Shown: positions 38,385 through 46,280 of the stretch, piece after piece
Position numbering within the stretch: position 1 is the first letter of the stretch
Layout of the letters: each line of letters begins with the position of its first letter
Position numbers and translations under genes: made by a program
The notes under the pieces: generated by a model
What the model saw: the letters and a program-made list of their open reading frames with translations, nothing else
Databases searched by the model: none
What the model was told of the DNA's origin: nothing
Source of the DNA: Streptomyces sp. NL15-2K
GTDB taxonomy: Bacteria > Actinomycetota > Actinomycetes > Streptomycetales > Streptomycetaceae
Direction: 5' to 3'
Length of the DNA stretch: 64,000 nucleotides
Assembly (NCBI RefSeq): GCF_030551255.1
Contig: NZ_CP130630.1
Coordinates: 4,755,501 to 4,819,500 of the forward strand

Positions 38385-40076
38385 GTGGGACAGAGAAAGC
38401 GCATCGCCGAGCGACGGAACACGAAGCCCGCCGTGATCGGCGGGATGATCGCCGTGGTCGTCGCCGGTGCCGGCTTCGGCGTCTACGCGCTGTACGACGG
38501 CGGAGCGGCGGCCGACGACGGCACGCGGACGACGTCCACCGGCGCCGACCAGAAGGCGAAGGACGTGCCGTCCGGCCCGCTCTCGGCGACCGAGGTCACC
38601 ACCACGGCCCGGACGTTCCTCACGGCCTGGCAGCAGGGCAAGGTCGCCGCCGCGGCCGCCGCCACGGACGACTCCGCGGCGGCCACCACCCTGCTGACCG
38701 GCTACACCAAGGACGCCCACATCAAGGACGTCACGCTCACGCCGGGCACGCCCACGGGCGACAAGGTCCCCTTCACGGTGAAGGGGACGGTGGCGTACAA
38801 GGACACCAGCAAGCCGCTGACGTACGACAGCGCGCTCACCGTCGTACGGCGCGAGGCCGACGGAAAGCCGCTCGTCGGCTGGCACTCCTCGGTCGTCCAC
38901 CCCGACCTCCAGGACGGCGACACCCTGGTCACCGGCGAGTCCGGCACCCCGCCGATCAAGGCGGTCGACCGGGACGGCGGCGCACTGACCGAGGACAGGT
39001 ACCCGTCCGTGGGCCCGGTCCTCGACGGGCTGCGCGAGAAGTACGGCAAGACGGCCGGCGGCAAGGCGGGCGTCGAACTGCGCGTGATCCGCGGCAAGTC
39101 GTCGAAGTCGTCCGAGTCGTCCGAGTCGTCCGACAAGACGCTGCTGGAGCTCAGCAAGGGCACGCCGGGCACGGTGAAGACGACCCTGGACCCGGCGCTC
39201 CAGGCGGCGGCGGAGAAGCAGGTGGCCGAGAAGGCACGGTCGTCGGTCGTCGTACTGCGCCCGTCGACCGGCGAGATCCTCGCGGCCGCGAACGCATCCA
39301 AGGGCTTCAACACCGCCTTCCAGGGCTCCCTCGCCCCCGGCTCCACGATGAAGGTCATCACCTCCTCGCTGCTGATCGAGAAGGGCCTGGCGTCGGCGGA
39401 CAAGAAGCATCCGTGCCCGAAGTACTTCACGTACGGCGGCTGGAAGTTCCAGAACGACGACAAGTTCCAGATCAAGAACGGCACCTTCAAGGCGAGCTTC
39501 GCCCGCTCCTGCAACACCGCCTTCATCAGCCAGGCGCCCAAGCTGAAGAACGACGACCTGACGAAGCAGGCCCAGCAGGTCTTCGGCCTCGGGCTCAACA
39601 ACTGGGCCATCGGCGTGCCGTCCTTCGACGGCGCGGTGCCCGTGCAGTCGCAGGCCCAGATGGCCGCCTCGCTCATCGGCCAGGGCGCGGTCCGGATGAA
39701 CCCGCTGAACATGGCGTCGGTCTCGGCGACGATCCAGGCGGGCACCTTCCACCAGCCCTACCTGGTGTCCCCCTCGGTCGACAACCGCAAGCTGGCGACG
39801 GCCTCCCGCACGATGTCCGCCACGGCCCTGTCCCAGCTGCGGGAGCTGATGTCGTACACGGCGGCCTACGGTACGGCGGCGGAGGCGATGTCCGGAGTCA
39901 CGGGCAATGTCGGCGCGAAGACGGGCTCGGCGGAGGTCGACGGCCAGAAGAAGCCGAACGGCTGGTTCACCGCCTACCGGGGCGACCTCGCGGCCGCGGG
40001 CGTGGTCCAGCAGGGCGGTCACGGCGGTGACACGGCGGGCCCGATCGTGGCGGCGCTGCTGAAGGCGGGCGGCTGA
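38385..40076 (+). CDS. Class B penicillin-binding protein with MecA-N-like domain, copy 2
   Basis: A 563-aa tandem paralogue of the preceding PBP. The N-terminal helix is AVIGGMIAVVVAGAGFGVYA and the MecA-N-like domain has ARTFLTAWQQGKVAAAAA. The transpeptidase motifs are STMK (Ser320), SCN (375) and KTGSAE (512). A short Ser-rich insertion (SKSSKSSESSESSDK) lies before the catalytic domain and is absent from copy 1. The GTG start at 38385 gives the family-like N-terminus. Both copies keep all three motifs and are presumably active. Confidence 0.92.
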   Translation: MGQRKRIAERRNTKPAVIGGMIAVVVAGAGFGVYALYDGGAAADDGTRTTSTGADQKAKDVPSGPLSATEVTTTARTFLTAWQQGKVAAAAAATDDSAAATTLLTGYTKDAHIKDVTLTPGTPTGDKVPFTVKGTVAYKDTSKPLTYDSALTVVRREADGKPLVGWHSSVVHPDLQDGDTLVTGESGTPPIKAVDRDGGALTEDRYPSVGPVLDGLREKYGKTAGGKAGVELRVIRGKSSKSSESSESSDKTLLELSKGTPGTVKTTLDPALQAAAEKQVAEKARSSVVVLRPSTGEILAAANASKGFNTAFQGSLAPGSTMKVITSSLLIEKGLASADKKHPCPKYFTYGGWKFQNDDKFQIKNGTFKASFARSCNTAFISQAPKLKNDDLTKQAQQVFGLGLNNWAIGVPSFDGAVPVQSQAQMAASLIGQGAVRMNPLNMASVSATIQAGTFHQPYLVSPSVDNRKLATASRTMSATALSQLRELMSYTAAYGTAAEAMSGVTGNVGAKTGSAEVDGQKKPNGWFTAYRGDLAAAGVVQQGGHGGDTAGPIVAALLKAGG

Positions 40077-40100
40077 GCCTCAGCTCGTGACGGGTGAACC

Positions 40101-40454
40101 TCACCTCGTGACGGGTGTCGCCGTCGCCATGTACGTCCGCCGCAGGAACCTGAGCAGTGCCTTCGTCTCGAACTGCACCACCGAGACGCCCTGCGGGGTG
40201 TGGAACTCGACCACGGCCTGCACGCGCCCGCACGGCCACACGCGGACCTCTCCGCTGCCGACCGGTGCGCGCAGGCCCTGCTCGAGGAGCGAGCGCGAGA
40301 AGATCCACTCGTCGTGGGTCCCGGGCAGACCGACCCGTACCGAGCGCGGGTCGATGTCGGGGTCGTAGCGCAGGACCACCGGGACGGCCTCGTCCTCCGA
40401 GATGTCCACGTCCGAGACGATGTGGGCTCGTGCGTACTGCTCGACTACAGACAT
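40101..40454 (-). CDS. ssgE: SsgA-like sporulation/cell-division protein, SsgE by position
   Basis: A 117-aa SALP-family protein with the conserved pattern RYDPDIDPRSVRVGLPG, EWIFSRSLLEQGLRAPVG, GEVRVWPCGR and the end ALLRFLRRTYMAT. SALPs act in the cytoplasm to guide septum and wall dynamics in sporulating streptomycetes. The symbol rests on its place between the PBP pair and the cobalt/nickel transporter, where S. coelicolor carries ssgE (SCO3158, from memory). ATG 40454 is chosen from the family N-terminus. Confidence 0.85.
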   Translation of the reverse strand: MSVVEQYARAHIVSDVDISEDEAVPVVLRYDPDIDPRSVRVGLPGTHDEWIFSRSLLEQGLRAPVGSGEVRVWPCGRVQAVVEFHTPQGVSVVQFETKALLRFLRRTYMATATPVTR

Positions 40455-40579
40455 CGTGACGGCCCTCTCACGCTGTGCAACCTGTGTGGAAGCTGTGCAT
40501 CCGCTGCCCTTCCAATGTCGCACATTTCCTGGATTCCGCTCCTTGGACCGGACGGTAGCCCGCTCGGCCGGTCACCTAT

Positions 40580-40612
40580 GACTGTTCGCGGACTGTTGGC
40601 GGACTGTTGGCG
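40580..40612. repeat. 11-bp tandem repeat, three copies
   Basis: gactgttcgcg, gactgttggcg and gactgttggcg lie end to end, 12 nt upstream of the putative Nur box. They could be spacing or protein-binding repeats. Confidence 0.7.
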
Positions 40613-40623
40613 GTGCATCTCTC

Positions 40624-40661
40624 TTGCAAGCCATTCGCAACAAGCCACTATCATCGAACGG
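40624..40661 (+). promoter_or_regulatory. Nur-type (nickel) operator overlapping a -35 element; leaderless promoter
   Basis: TTGCAA at 40624-40629, a 5-nt spacer, then TCGCAA at 40635-40640. This fits the Streptomyces Nur box (tTGCaA-N5-ttGCAA, from memory of the S. coelicolor sodF/nik sites). TTGCAA can also serve as -35, with TATCAT at 40649-40654 as -10. The spacing puts the transcript start at or next to GTG 40661, giving a leaderless mRNA. Nickel-bound Nur would then repress this transporter. Confidence 0.65.
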
Positions 40662-41719
40662 TGCATGTGCCTGATGGATTCATCGACGCCCCCACCTCCG
40701 TAGCGACCGGGGCGGTCGCCGCGGCCGCCGTCGCCGTGAGCCTGCGTGGCGCGCGCCGGGAACTGGACGAGCGCACCGCGCCGCTGGCCGGCCTGGTGGC
40801 CGCGTTCATCTTCGCCGTACAGATGCTCAACTTCCCCGTCGCGGCGGGAACAAGCGGCCACCTGCTCGGCGGCGCGCTCGCCGCGATACTCGTCGGCCCC
40901 TACACAGGGGTCCTGTGCGTCTCCGTCGTGCTGCTGATGCAGGGCATCCTCTTCGCGGACGGCGGCCTGACCGCGCTCGGCGTGAACATCACCTGCATGG
41001 CGATCGTCACGACGGTCGTCGCCTACGGCGTCTTCCGCGGGCTGGTGAAGGTCCTGCCGCGCGCCCGCCGGTCGGTGACCGTCGCCTCCTTCGTCGCCGC
41101 GCTGCTCTCGGTCCCGGCCGCGGCCCTCGCCTTCACGCTCCTGTACGCCGTCGGCGGCACCACGGACGTCGCGATCGGCAAGGTCGCCACCGCCATGATC
41201 GGCGTGCACGTCCTGATCGGCATCGGTGAGGCGACCATCACGGCCCTCACCGTCGGCGCCGTCATCGCCGTACGCCCGGACCTCGTGTACGGCGCGCGCG
41301 GCCTGCGGCAGAAGCTGAAGCTGCGGGTGAACGGCGAGCTCGTCGACGTACCCGCGACCGAACCGGCCGCCCCGGTGGCCGCCCGCTCCTCCCACCGCAA
41401 GGTGTGGGCGATCGGCCTGGTCACCTCCTTCGTCCTGGCCGGGTTCGTCAGCTTCTACGCCTCCGCCGACCCCGACGGCCTGGAGAAGGTCGCCGCCGAC
41501 AAGGGCATCGACAAGAAGACCGAGGAGCACGCCACCGCGGACTCCCCGCTCGCCGACTACGGCGTCAAGGACGTCGCGGACGCCCGCCTGTCCGGCGGCC
41601 TCGCGGGCGTGATCGGCGTGGGCGTCACCGTCGTCGCGGGCAGCACTATGTTCTGGGCGGTGCGCAGGCGCCGTACGGAGGACGCCTCCCCCACGGCCGT
41701 AGACGTGGAGAACGTCTGA
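40661..41719 (+). CDS. cbiM: ECF transporter substrate-binding component CbiM with PDGLE domain (nickel/cobalt)
   Basis: A 352-aa membrane protein. The start GTG 40661 is fixed by the family: the N-terminal HVPDGFID places His2, which ligates the metal, right after the initiator. CbiM-type helices follow (NFPVAAGTSGHLLGG, LTALGVNITCMAIV). The C-terminal part carries a PDGLE domain (SADPDGLEKVA) that substitutes for a separate CbiN. It imports Co or Ni with CbiQ and CbiO. The Nur box upstream suggests nickel. The cbiMQO genes follow within 10 nt. Confidence 0.88.
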   Translation: MHVPDGFIDAPTSVATGAVAAAAVAVSLRGARRELDERTAPLAGLVAAFIFAVQMLNFPVAAGTSGHLLGGALAAILVGPYTGVLCVSVVLLMQGILFADGGLTALGVNITCMAIVTTVVAYGVFRGLVKVLPRARRSVTVASFVAALLSVPAAALAFTLLYAVGGTTDVAIGKVATAMIGVHVLIGIGEATITALTVGAVIAVRPDLVYGARGLRQKLKLRVNGELVDVPATEPAAPVAARSSHRKVWAIGLVTSFVLAGFVSFYASADPDGLEKVAADKGIDKKTEEHATADSPLADYGVKDVADARLSGGLAGVIGVGVTVVAGSTMFWAVRRRRTEDASPTAVDVENV

Positions 41720-41720
41720 C

Positions 41721-42478
41721 ATGGGCGCCGGGCACGCGCACAGGCTCTACCGGCACGGGCACTCGCCCGTGCACGCCCTGCCGCCGCACACCAAGCTCGC
41801 GGCGGTCTTCGCCTTCGTCCTGGTCGTCGTGTCGACGCCGAGGGAGGCGATGTGGGCGTTCGGCCTGTACGCCGTGCTGCTGGGCGTCGTCGCGTACGTC
41901 GCCCGCGTGCCCGTCGGCTTCCTGCTCAAGCGGCTGCTGATCGAGGTGCCGTTCGTGGCCTTCGCGGTGCTCCTGCCGTTCGTGGCTGAGGGCGAGCAGG
42001 TAGAGGTGCTGGGGATGTCCCTGAGCGTCAGCGGACTGTGGGGCGCCTGGAACGTGCTCGCCAAAGGCACCCTCGGCGTCGCCGCCTCGGTCCTCCTCGC
42101 CTCCACCACCGAGCTGCGCGAACTCCTGCTGGGTCTGCAGCGGTTGAAGCTCCCGCCGCTGCTCGTGCAGATCGCCTCCTTCATGATCCGTTACGGCGAT
42201 GTCATCGCGGACGAGATGCGGCGGATGCGCATCGCGCGGGAGTCGCGGGGCTTCGAGGCGAGCGGCGTCAAACACTGGGGCGTGCTGGCGAAGTCGGCCG
42301 GAGCCCTCTTCATCCGCTCCTACGAGCGCGGGGAGCGCGTGCACTTGGCCATGGTCAGCCGCGGTTACGCCGGTTCGATGCCGGTGATCGACGAGGTGAC
42401 CGCGTCCCGGGCGCAGTGGTCGTACGCCTTCACCCTCCCCGTCGCCGCCCTCGTCGTCTGCGTGTTGGGATGGGCCCT

Positions 42479-42482
<4 letters not shown>
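41721..42482 (+). CDS. cbiQ: ECF transporter T component CbiQ
   Basis: A 253-aa integral membrane protein. It has about five hydrophobic helices (KLAAVFAFVLVVVSTP, MWAFGLYAVLLGVVAYVA, VPFVAFAVLLPFVA) and the coupling motif RIARESRGFEAS, with a second ARG-like motif MVSRGYAG. It couples ATP hydrolysis by CbiO to substrate movement through CbiM. It begins one base after the cbiM stop and overlaps cbiO. Confidence 0.9.
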
Positions 42483-43235
<753 letters not shown>

Positions 43236-43237
<2 letters not shown>

Positions 43238-43265
43238 CAATGGGCGCGTGGACAATGGGCGCGTG
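43236..43265. repeat. 15-bp tandem duplication across the ohrR start
   Basis: gacaatgggcgcgtg occurs twice, back to back (43236-43250 and 43251-43265). Each copy ends in an in-frame GTG, so the duplication doubles the possible ohrR start codon (43248 and 43263). Confidence 0.85.
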
Positions 43266-43742
43266 ACGAACCAAGAGGACGCCGGGTCCCTGCTGCTGGA
43301 CGACCAGCTGTGCTTCGCGCTGTACGCCGCCCAGCGCGCGGTGACGGCCGCGTACCGCCCGCTCCTCGACGAGCTCGGCCTCACCTACCCGCAGTACCTC
43401 GTGCTGCTGGTGCTGTGGGAGCGCGGCGAGACGACGGTCAAGGAGCTGGCGGGCGCGCTGCGGCTCGACTACGGCACCATGTCGCCGCTGCTGAAGCGGC
43501 TGGAGTCGGCGGGGCTCGTGCGCCGGGAGCGCGCGGTGAGCGACGAGCGCTCGGTGCTGGTCGAGTGCACGGAGCGTGCGCGGGAGCTGCGGGAGCGCGC
43601 GGCGCGTGTGCCCGGCGCGCTCCTCGCGGCGACCGAGCTCGAGGGTGCGGAGGTCGCGCGGTTGCGTGAGGAGTTGTGGCGGCTGGCGGAGAGGGCCGGG
43701 GTGGCGGCGGAGAGGGCCGGGGCGGCGGACCGTACGCGCTGA
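43263..43742 (+). CDS. ohrR: MarR-family organic peroxide sensor OhrR
   Basis: A 159-aa winged-helix regulator (164 aa if started at 43248). The redox Cys lies in LDDQLCFALYAAQRAVTAAY, at the position typical of OhrR (Cys17 from 43263). HTH and wing: TTVKELAGALRLDYGTMSPLLKRLE and LVRRERAVSDERSVLVE. Peroxide oxidation of the Cys releases DNA. Its target, ohr, is next. An inverted repeat sits between the two genes. No second Cys is obvious, so it is likely the one-Cys type. Confidence 0.9.
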   Translation: MTNQEDAGSLLLDDQLCFALYAAQRAVTAAYRPLLDELGLTYPQYLVLLVLWERGETTVKELAGALRLDYGTMSPLLKRLESAGLVRRERAVSDERSVLVECTERARELRERAARVPGALLAATELEGAEVARLREELWRLAERAGVAAERAGAADRTR

Positions 43743-43762
43743 TCACGGGTTACCCGGGGTTG

Positions 43763-43776
43763 CTACCCCCTGGTAG
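43763..43776. promoter_or_regulatory. Candidate OhrR operator upstream of ohr
   Basis: ctacc-ccct-ggtag, an inverted repeat 73 nt before the ohr ATG, followed by a second imperfect repeat (taccggcgggta, about 43789-43800). Both could be OhrR binding sites; the assignment is by position only. Confidence 0.45.
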
Positions 43777-43848
43777 TGAACAGATCCCTACCGGCGGGTA
43801 CCTTGTGCACGATGCATTTGCGCACACCTGTTCCGGGGGGAGCCGGCC

Positions 43849-44328
43849 ATGACTGAGGACACTGCCGTCGACACCACTGTCGACGGTGTCGACACCGCCG
43901 TCGACACCCGTCCGTCGAAGATCGTGTACGTCGCCGAGGCCACCGCGCACGGCGGCCGGGACGGCTATGTCACCAGCCAGGACGGCCAGATCGAGCTGAA
44001 GGTCGCGATGCCGCCGGAGCTGGGCGGCGACGGCAACGGCACCAACCCGGAGCAGCTGTTCGCGGCCGGCTACAGCTCCTGCTTCCACAACGCGCTGGTC
44101 CTGGTCGGGCGCCGGGCCGGCTTCGACCTGACCGGCTCCACGGTCGCCGCGAAGGTCGGCATCGGCCCCAACAAGCAGCGCGGGTACAGCCTCGCGGTCG
44201 CCCTCAGCGTCTCCCTCCCCGTCCTGGACACGGCCATCGCGGCGAAGCTGGTGGACGCGGCCCACGAGGTCTGCCCGTACTCGAACGCGACCCGCGGGAA
44301 CATCGACGTGGCGATTCTGCTTGGTTGA
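43849..44328 (+). CDS. ohr: Organic hydroperoxide resistance protein Ohr
   Basis: A 159-aa Ohr/OsmC peroxidase. The two catalytic cysteines are in FAAGYSSCFHNAL (Cys78) and HEVCPYSNATRGN (Cys142). It reduces organic hydroperoxides with thiols. The N-terminal 22 residues are a low-complexity Asp/Thr/Val extension (DTAVDTTVDGVDTAVDT) not usual for the family, which begins at about SKIVYVAEATAHGGRDG. ATG 43849 has a GGGGGGAG site. Confidence 0.93.
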   Translation: MTEDTAVDTTVDGVDTAVDTRPSKIVYVAEATAHGGRDGYVTSQDGQIELKVAMPPELGGDGNGTNPEQLFAAGYSSCFHNALVLVGRRAGFDLTGSTVAAKVGIGPNKQRGYSLAVALSVSLPVLDTAIAAKLVDAAHEVCPYSNATRGNIDVAILLG

Positions 44329-44365
44329 GAGAGACGCGGGCGACGGCTGAGCGAGGGGTACGGAC

Positions 44366-45553
44366 GTGGATGTGAACGGCACAGTGGCCGAGGGCTTCGA
44401 GCCTGTCAGGGACGCGTTCGTACAGAACTTCGAGACGCTCGGCGACCGGGGCGCGGCCGTCGCCGTGTACCGGGACGGCCGCAAGGTCGTCGACCTGTGG
44501 GCCGGCACGCGCGATGTCGACGGCGATGTCGACGGCACCGAGCCCTGGCAGCGGGGCACCGCCCAGATCATGCGCTCCGCGACCAAGGGCGTCGCCGCCG
44601 CCGTACCGCTGCTGCTGCGTCAGCGCGGGGAGCTGGACCTGGACGCGCCGGTCGGCGAGTACTGGCCGGAGTTCAAGGCGCGCGGCAAGGAGCGGGTGCT
44701 CGTGCGGCACGTGCTGAACCATCGGGCTGGGCTCCCGGTGCTCGACCGGCCGCTCACGCCGGACGAGGCCCTGGAGCCGTTGAAGGGCCCCGAGGCCGTC
44801 GCCGCGCAAGCCCCCGTCTGGGCGCCCGGCACGGACCATGGCTATCACGCGCTGACGTACGGCTGGATGCTCGACGAGTTGGTGCGGCGCGTGACCGGCA
44901 TGGGGGCCGGCGAGTGGATCGCGGCGGAGATCGCCGGGCCGCTGGACCTGGACCTGTGGCTGGGGCTGCCGGCGGACGAGGAGGCGGCGGGCCGGACGGG
45001 CCGCGTCGGCCGGATCGAGACGCCGGAGGCCGCCACCGGGGCGGGCCCGCGCTTGCGCCCGAAGCGTTCGGTCACTCAGGCCTACGACGACCCGGCCTCC
45101 CTCACCCGCCGGGCCTTCGCCGCGATCACCCCCTTCCCCGACCAGAACGACCCGGCGTACCGCGCGGCGGCCCTGCCCGCGACCAACGGCATCGCGACGG
45201 CCGACGGACTGGCCCGCTTCTACGCGGCGCTGATCAGCGAGGTCGACGGCATGCGGCTGTTCGCCCCGGCCACGGTGGAACTCGCCCGGGCCGAGGAATC
45301 GGCGGGACCGGACCGCGTCCTGGTGGTCAACACCCGCTTCGGCCTCGGCTACATGCTGCACGGCAGCGCGTCGCCCTTCCTCGGCCCGGGTTCCTTCGGC
45401 CACCCGGGCCGTGGCGGCGCCCTCGGCTTCGCCGACCCGGAGACCGGCATCGCCTTCGGTTATGTGACCAACGGTTTCCGCAAGACCGTGACGGCGGACC
45501 CGCGGGCCCAGGCGTTGGTCCGGGCGGTGCGGGCCGCGGCCGTACCGGCGTAA
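44366..45553 (+). CDS. Beta-lactamase-like serine hydrolase
   Basis: A 395-aa protein of the class C beta-lactamase/D-Ala-D-Ala-peptidase/esterase superfamily. The nucleophile motif SxxK is SATK (IMRSATKGVAAAVPLLL), the second motif is the Tyr in HGYHALTYGWML, and the third is HPGRGG. No signal peptide, so it is probably a cytoplasmic esterase such as EstB-type. The GTG start follows GAGGGG. It is adjacent to ohr but probably unrelated. Confidence 0.85.
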   Translation: MDVNGTVAEGFEPVRDAFVQNFETLGDRGAAVAVYRDGRKVVDLWAGTRDVDGDVDGTEPWQRGTAQIMRSATKGVAAAVPLLLRQRGELDLDAPVGEYWPEFKARGKERVLVRHVLNHRAGLPVLDRPLTPDEALEPLKGPEAVAAQAPVWAPGTDHGYHALTYGWMLDELVRRVTGMGAGEWIAAEIAGPLDLDLWLGLPADEEAAGRTGRVGRIETPEAATGAGPRLRPKRSVTQAYDDPASLTRRAFAAITPFPDQNDPAYRAAALPATNGIATADGLARFYAALISEVDGMRLFAPATVELARAEESAGPDRVLVVNTRFGLGYMLHGSASPFLGPGSFGHPGRGGALGFADPETGIAFGYVTNGFRKTVTADPRAQALVRAVRAAAVPA

Positions 45554-45571
45554 GGGCGTTGGCCTGACGGC

Positions 45572-45844
45572 TCAGACGTGGATCGGGTGGGACGTCCTGC
45601 CGGACGCCTGGTCGATCTCGTCGTGCGCCTTCGTCAGCAGCCGCATCGCGAGCTCGTTGAGAGCCCGCGCCGCGGCGATCTCCTCCCCCACCCTCGGCTG
45701 ATTCGGGTCGGTGCGGTGGCGGCTCGCGTGTCCGTGCGCCCGCACCTCGGTGCCATCGGGCAGACGAACCAGCGCGGCCGCCTTCGTGTGCTGATCGTCC
45801 TCCTGGAACTCGAGCTCGACGTGCCATCCCACAGCGGTGTGCAT
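45572..45844 (-). CDS. DUF1876 domain protein
   Basis: A 90-aa protein (WHVELEFQEDDQHTKAAALV, RVGEEIAAARALNELAMRLL and the end HPIHV) of the DUF1876 family, often found in streptomycetes. Function unknown. ATG 45844 follows GGAGGTGA. It is convergent with the serine hydrolase gene. Confidence 0.85.
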   Translation of the reverse strand: MHTAVGWHVELEFQEDDQHTKAAALVRLPDGTEVRAHGHASRHRTDPNQPRVGEEIAAARALNELAMRLLTKAHDEIDQASGRTSHPIHV

Positions 45845-46011
45845 CACGACGATCACCTCCGGAATATCTGCTTCCAGGGTGCTCCTTCGGGCCTGCTGTC
45901 GACTAGTCGGGCTCCGGGTGTCCCTCGGTGACTGAGCAGCCAGGGGTCCCGTACACCGGAGATGAGTGCCGACGGGACGCCACCGCGCGCCGGGGCCCGG
46001 ACGCTCACCCA

Positions 46012-46093
46012 GTGATTGGCAGATCTGTTCCACCGGCACGGTCACCTCACCTGGGGTTTTCCTTCGCGGGGGTGGAACAGATCTGCCAATCAC
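46012..46093. repeat. Perfect 23-bp inverted repeat with 36-bp spacer
   Basis: The arms 46012-46034 and 46071-46093 are exact reverse complements; each contains the palindrome agatct. It lies downstream of the transporter 3' fragment on the minus strand and upstream of the DUF1876 gene, outside the AICE. It could be an unusually long-stem terminator or a small non-autonomous element; no target duplication was seen. Confidence 0.9.
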
Positions 46094-46132
46094 CCCCTAT
46101 GCGGACAAGGGGCGCGGGGCCGGCGGGGCGAG

Positions 46133-46250
46133 CTATCCCGCGCGCAGCATCAGGCCGATCCCGACCACGATCAGGCCGGCCGCCGCGATCCTCGGCGCAC
46201 CGAACCGCTCCTTGAAGAACGCGGCCCCGATCGCCGCCCCTACGATGATC
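46133..46250 (-). pseudogene. 3' fragment of EamA/DMT transporter gene, cut by the AICE
   Basis: The minus-strand frame ends IIVGAAIGAAFFKERFG, then APRIAAAGLIVVGIGLMLRAG, the last membrane helix of an EamA-family transporter. The 5' part is at 57847-58574. The frame now runs open across the element end into the integrase start region, as far as 46315. Joining the halves at the inferred core restores ...LRESSIIVGAAIG. Confidence 0.9.
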
Positions 46251-46252
46251 GA
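46251..46252. other. attL crossover core (inferred)
   Basis: The GA at 46251-46252 (TC on the transporter strand) matches the GA at the right end. Joining at this pair recreates GAG TCG TCG ATC ATC in the transporter gene, a good fit to the family. Serine integrases use a 2-bp core. The surrounding sequence shows no other identity between ends. Confidence 0.6.
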
Positions 46253-46280
46253 TGTCATAGCGGGCTCGTACGGTGTTTCC

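Noticed and set aside
38324..40030. 568-residue plus-strand frame overlapping the second PBP in another phase
   Set aside because: The PBP frame has all catalytic motifs; this one is Arg/Gly-rich shadow sequence.
40455..40660. Possible cobalamin riboswitch upstream of cbiM
   Set aside because: No B12-box or related conserved core found; a Nur-type site fits better.
45966..46280. Longer integrase start far upstream
   Set aside because: The frame is open but crosses the attachment core into chromosomal DNA, so the original gene must start inside the element, at ATG 46281.
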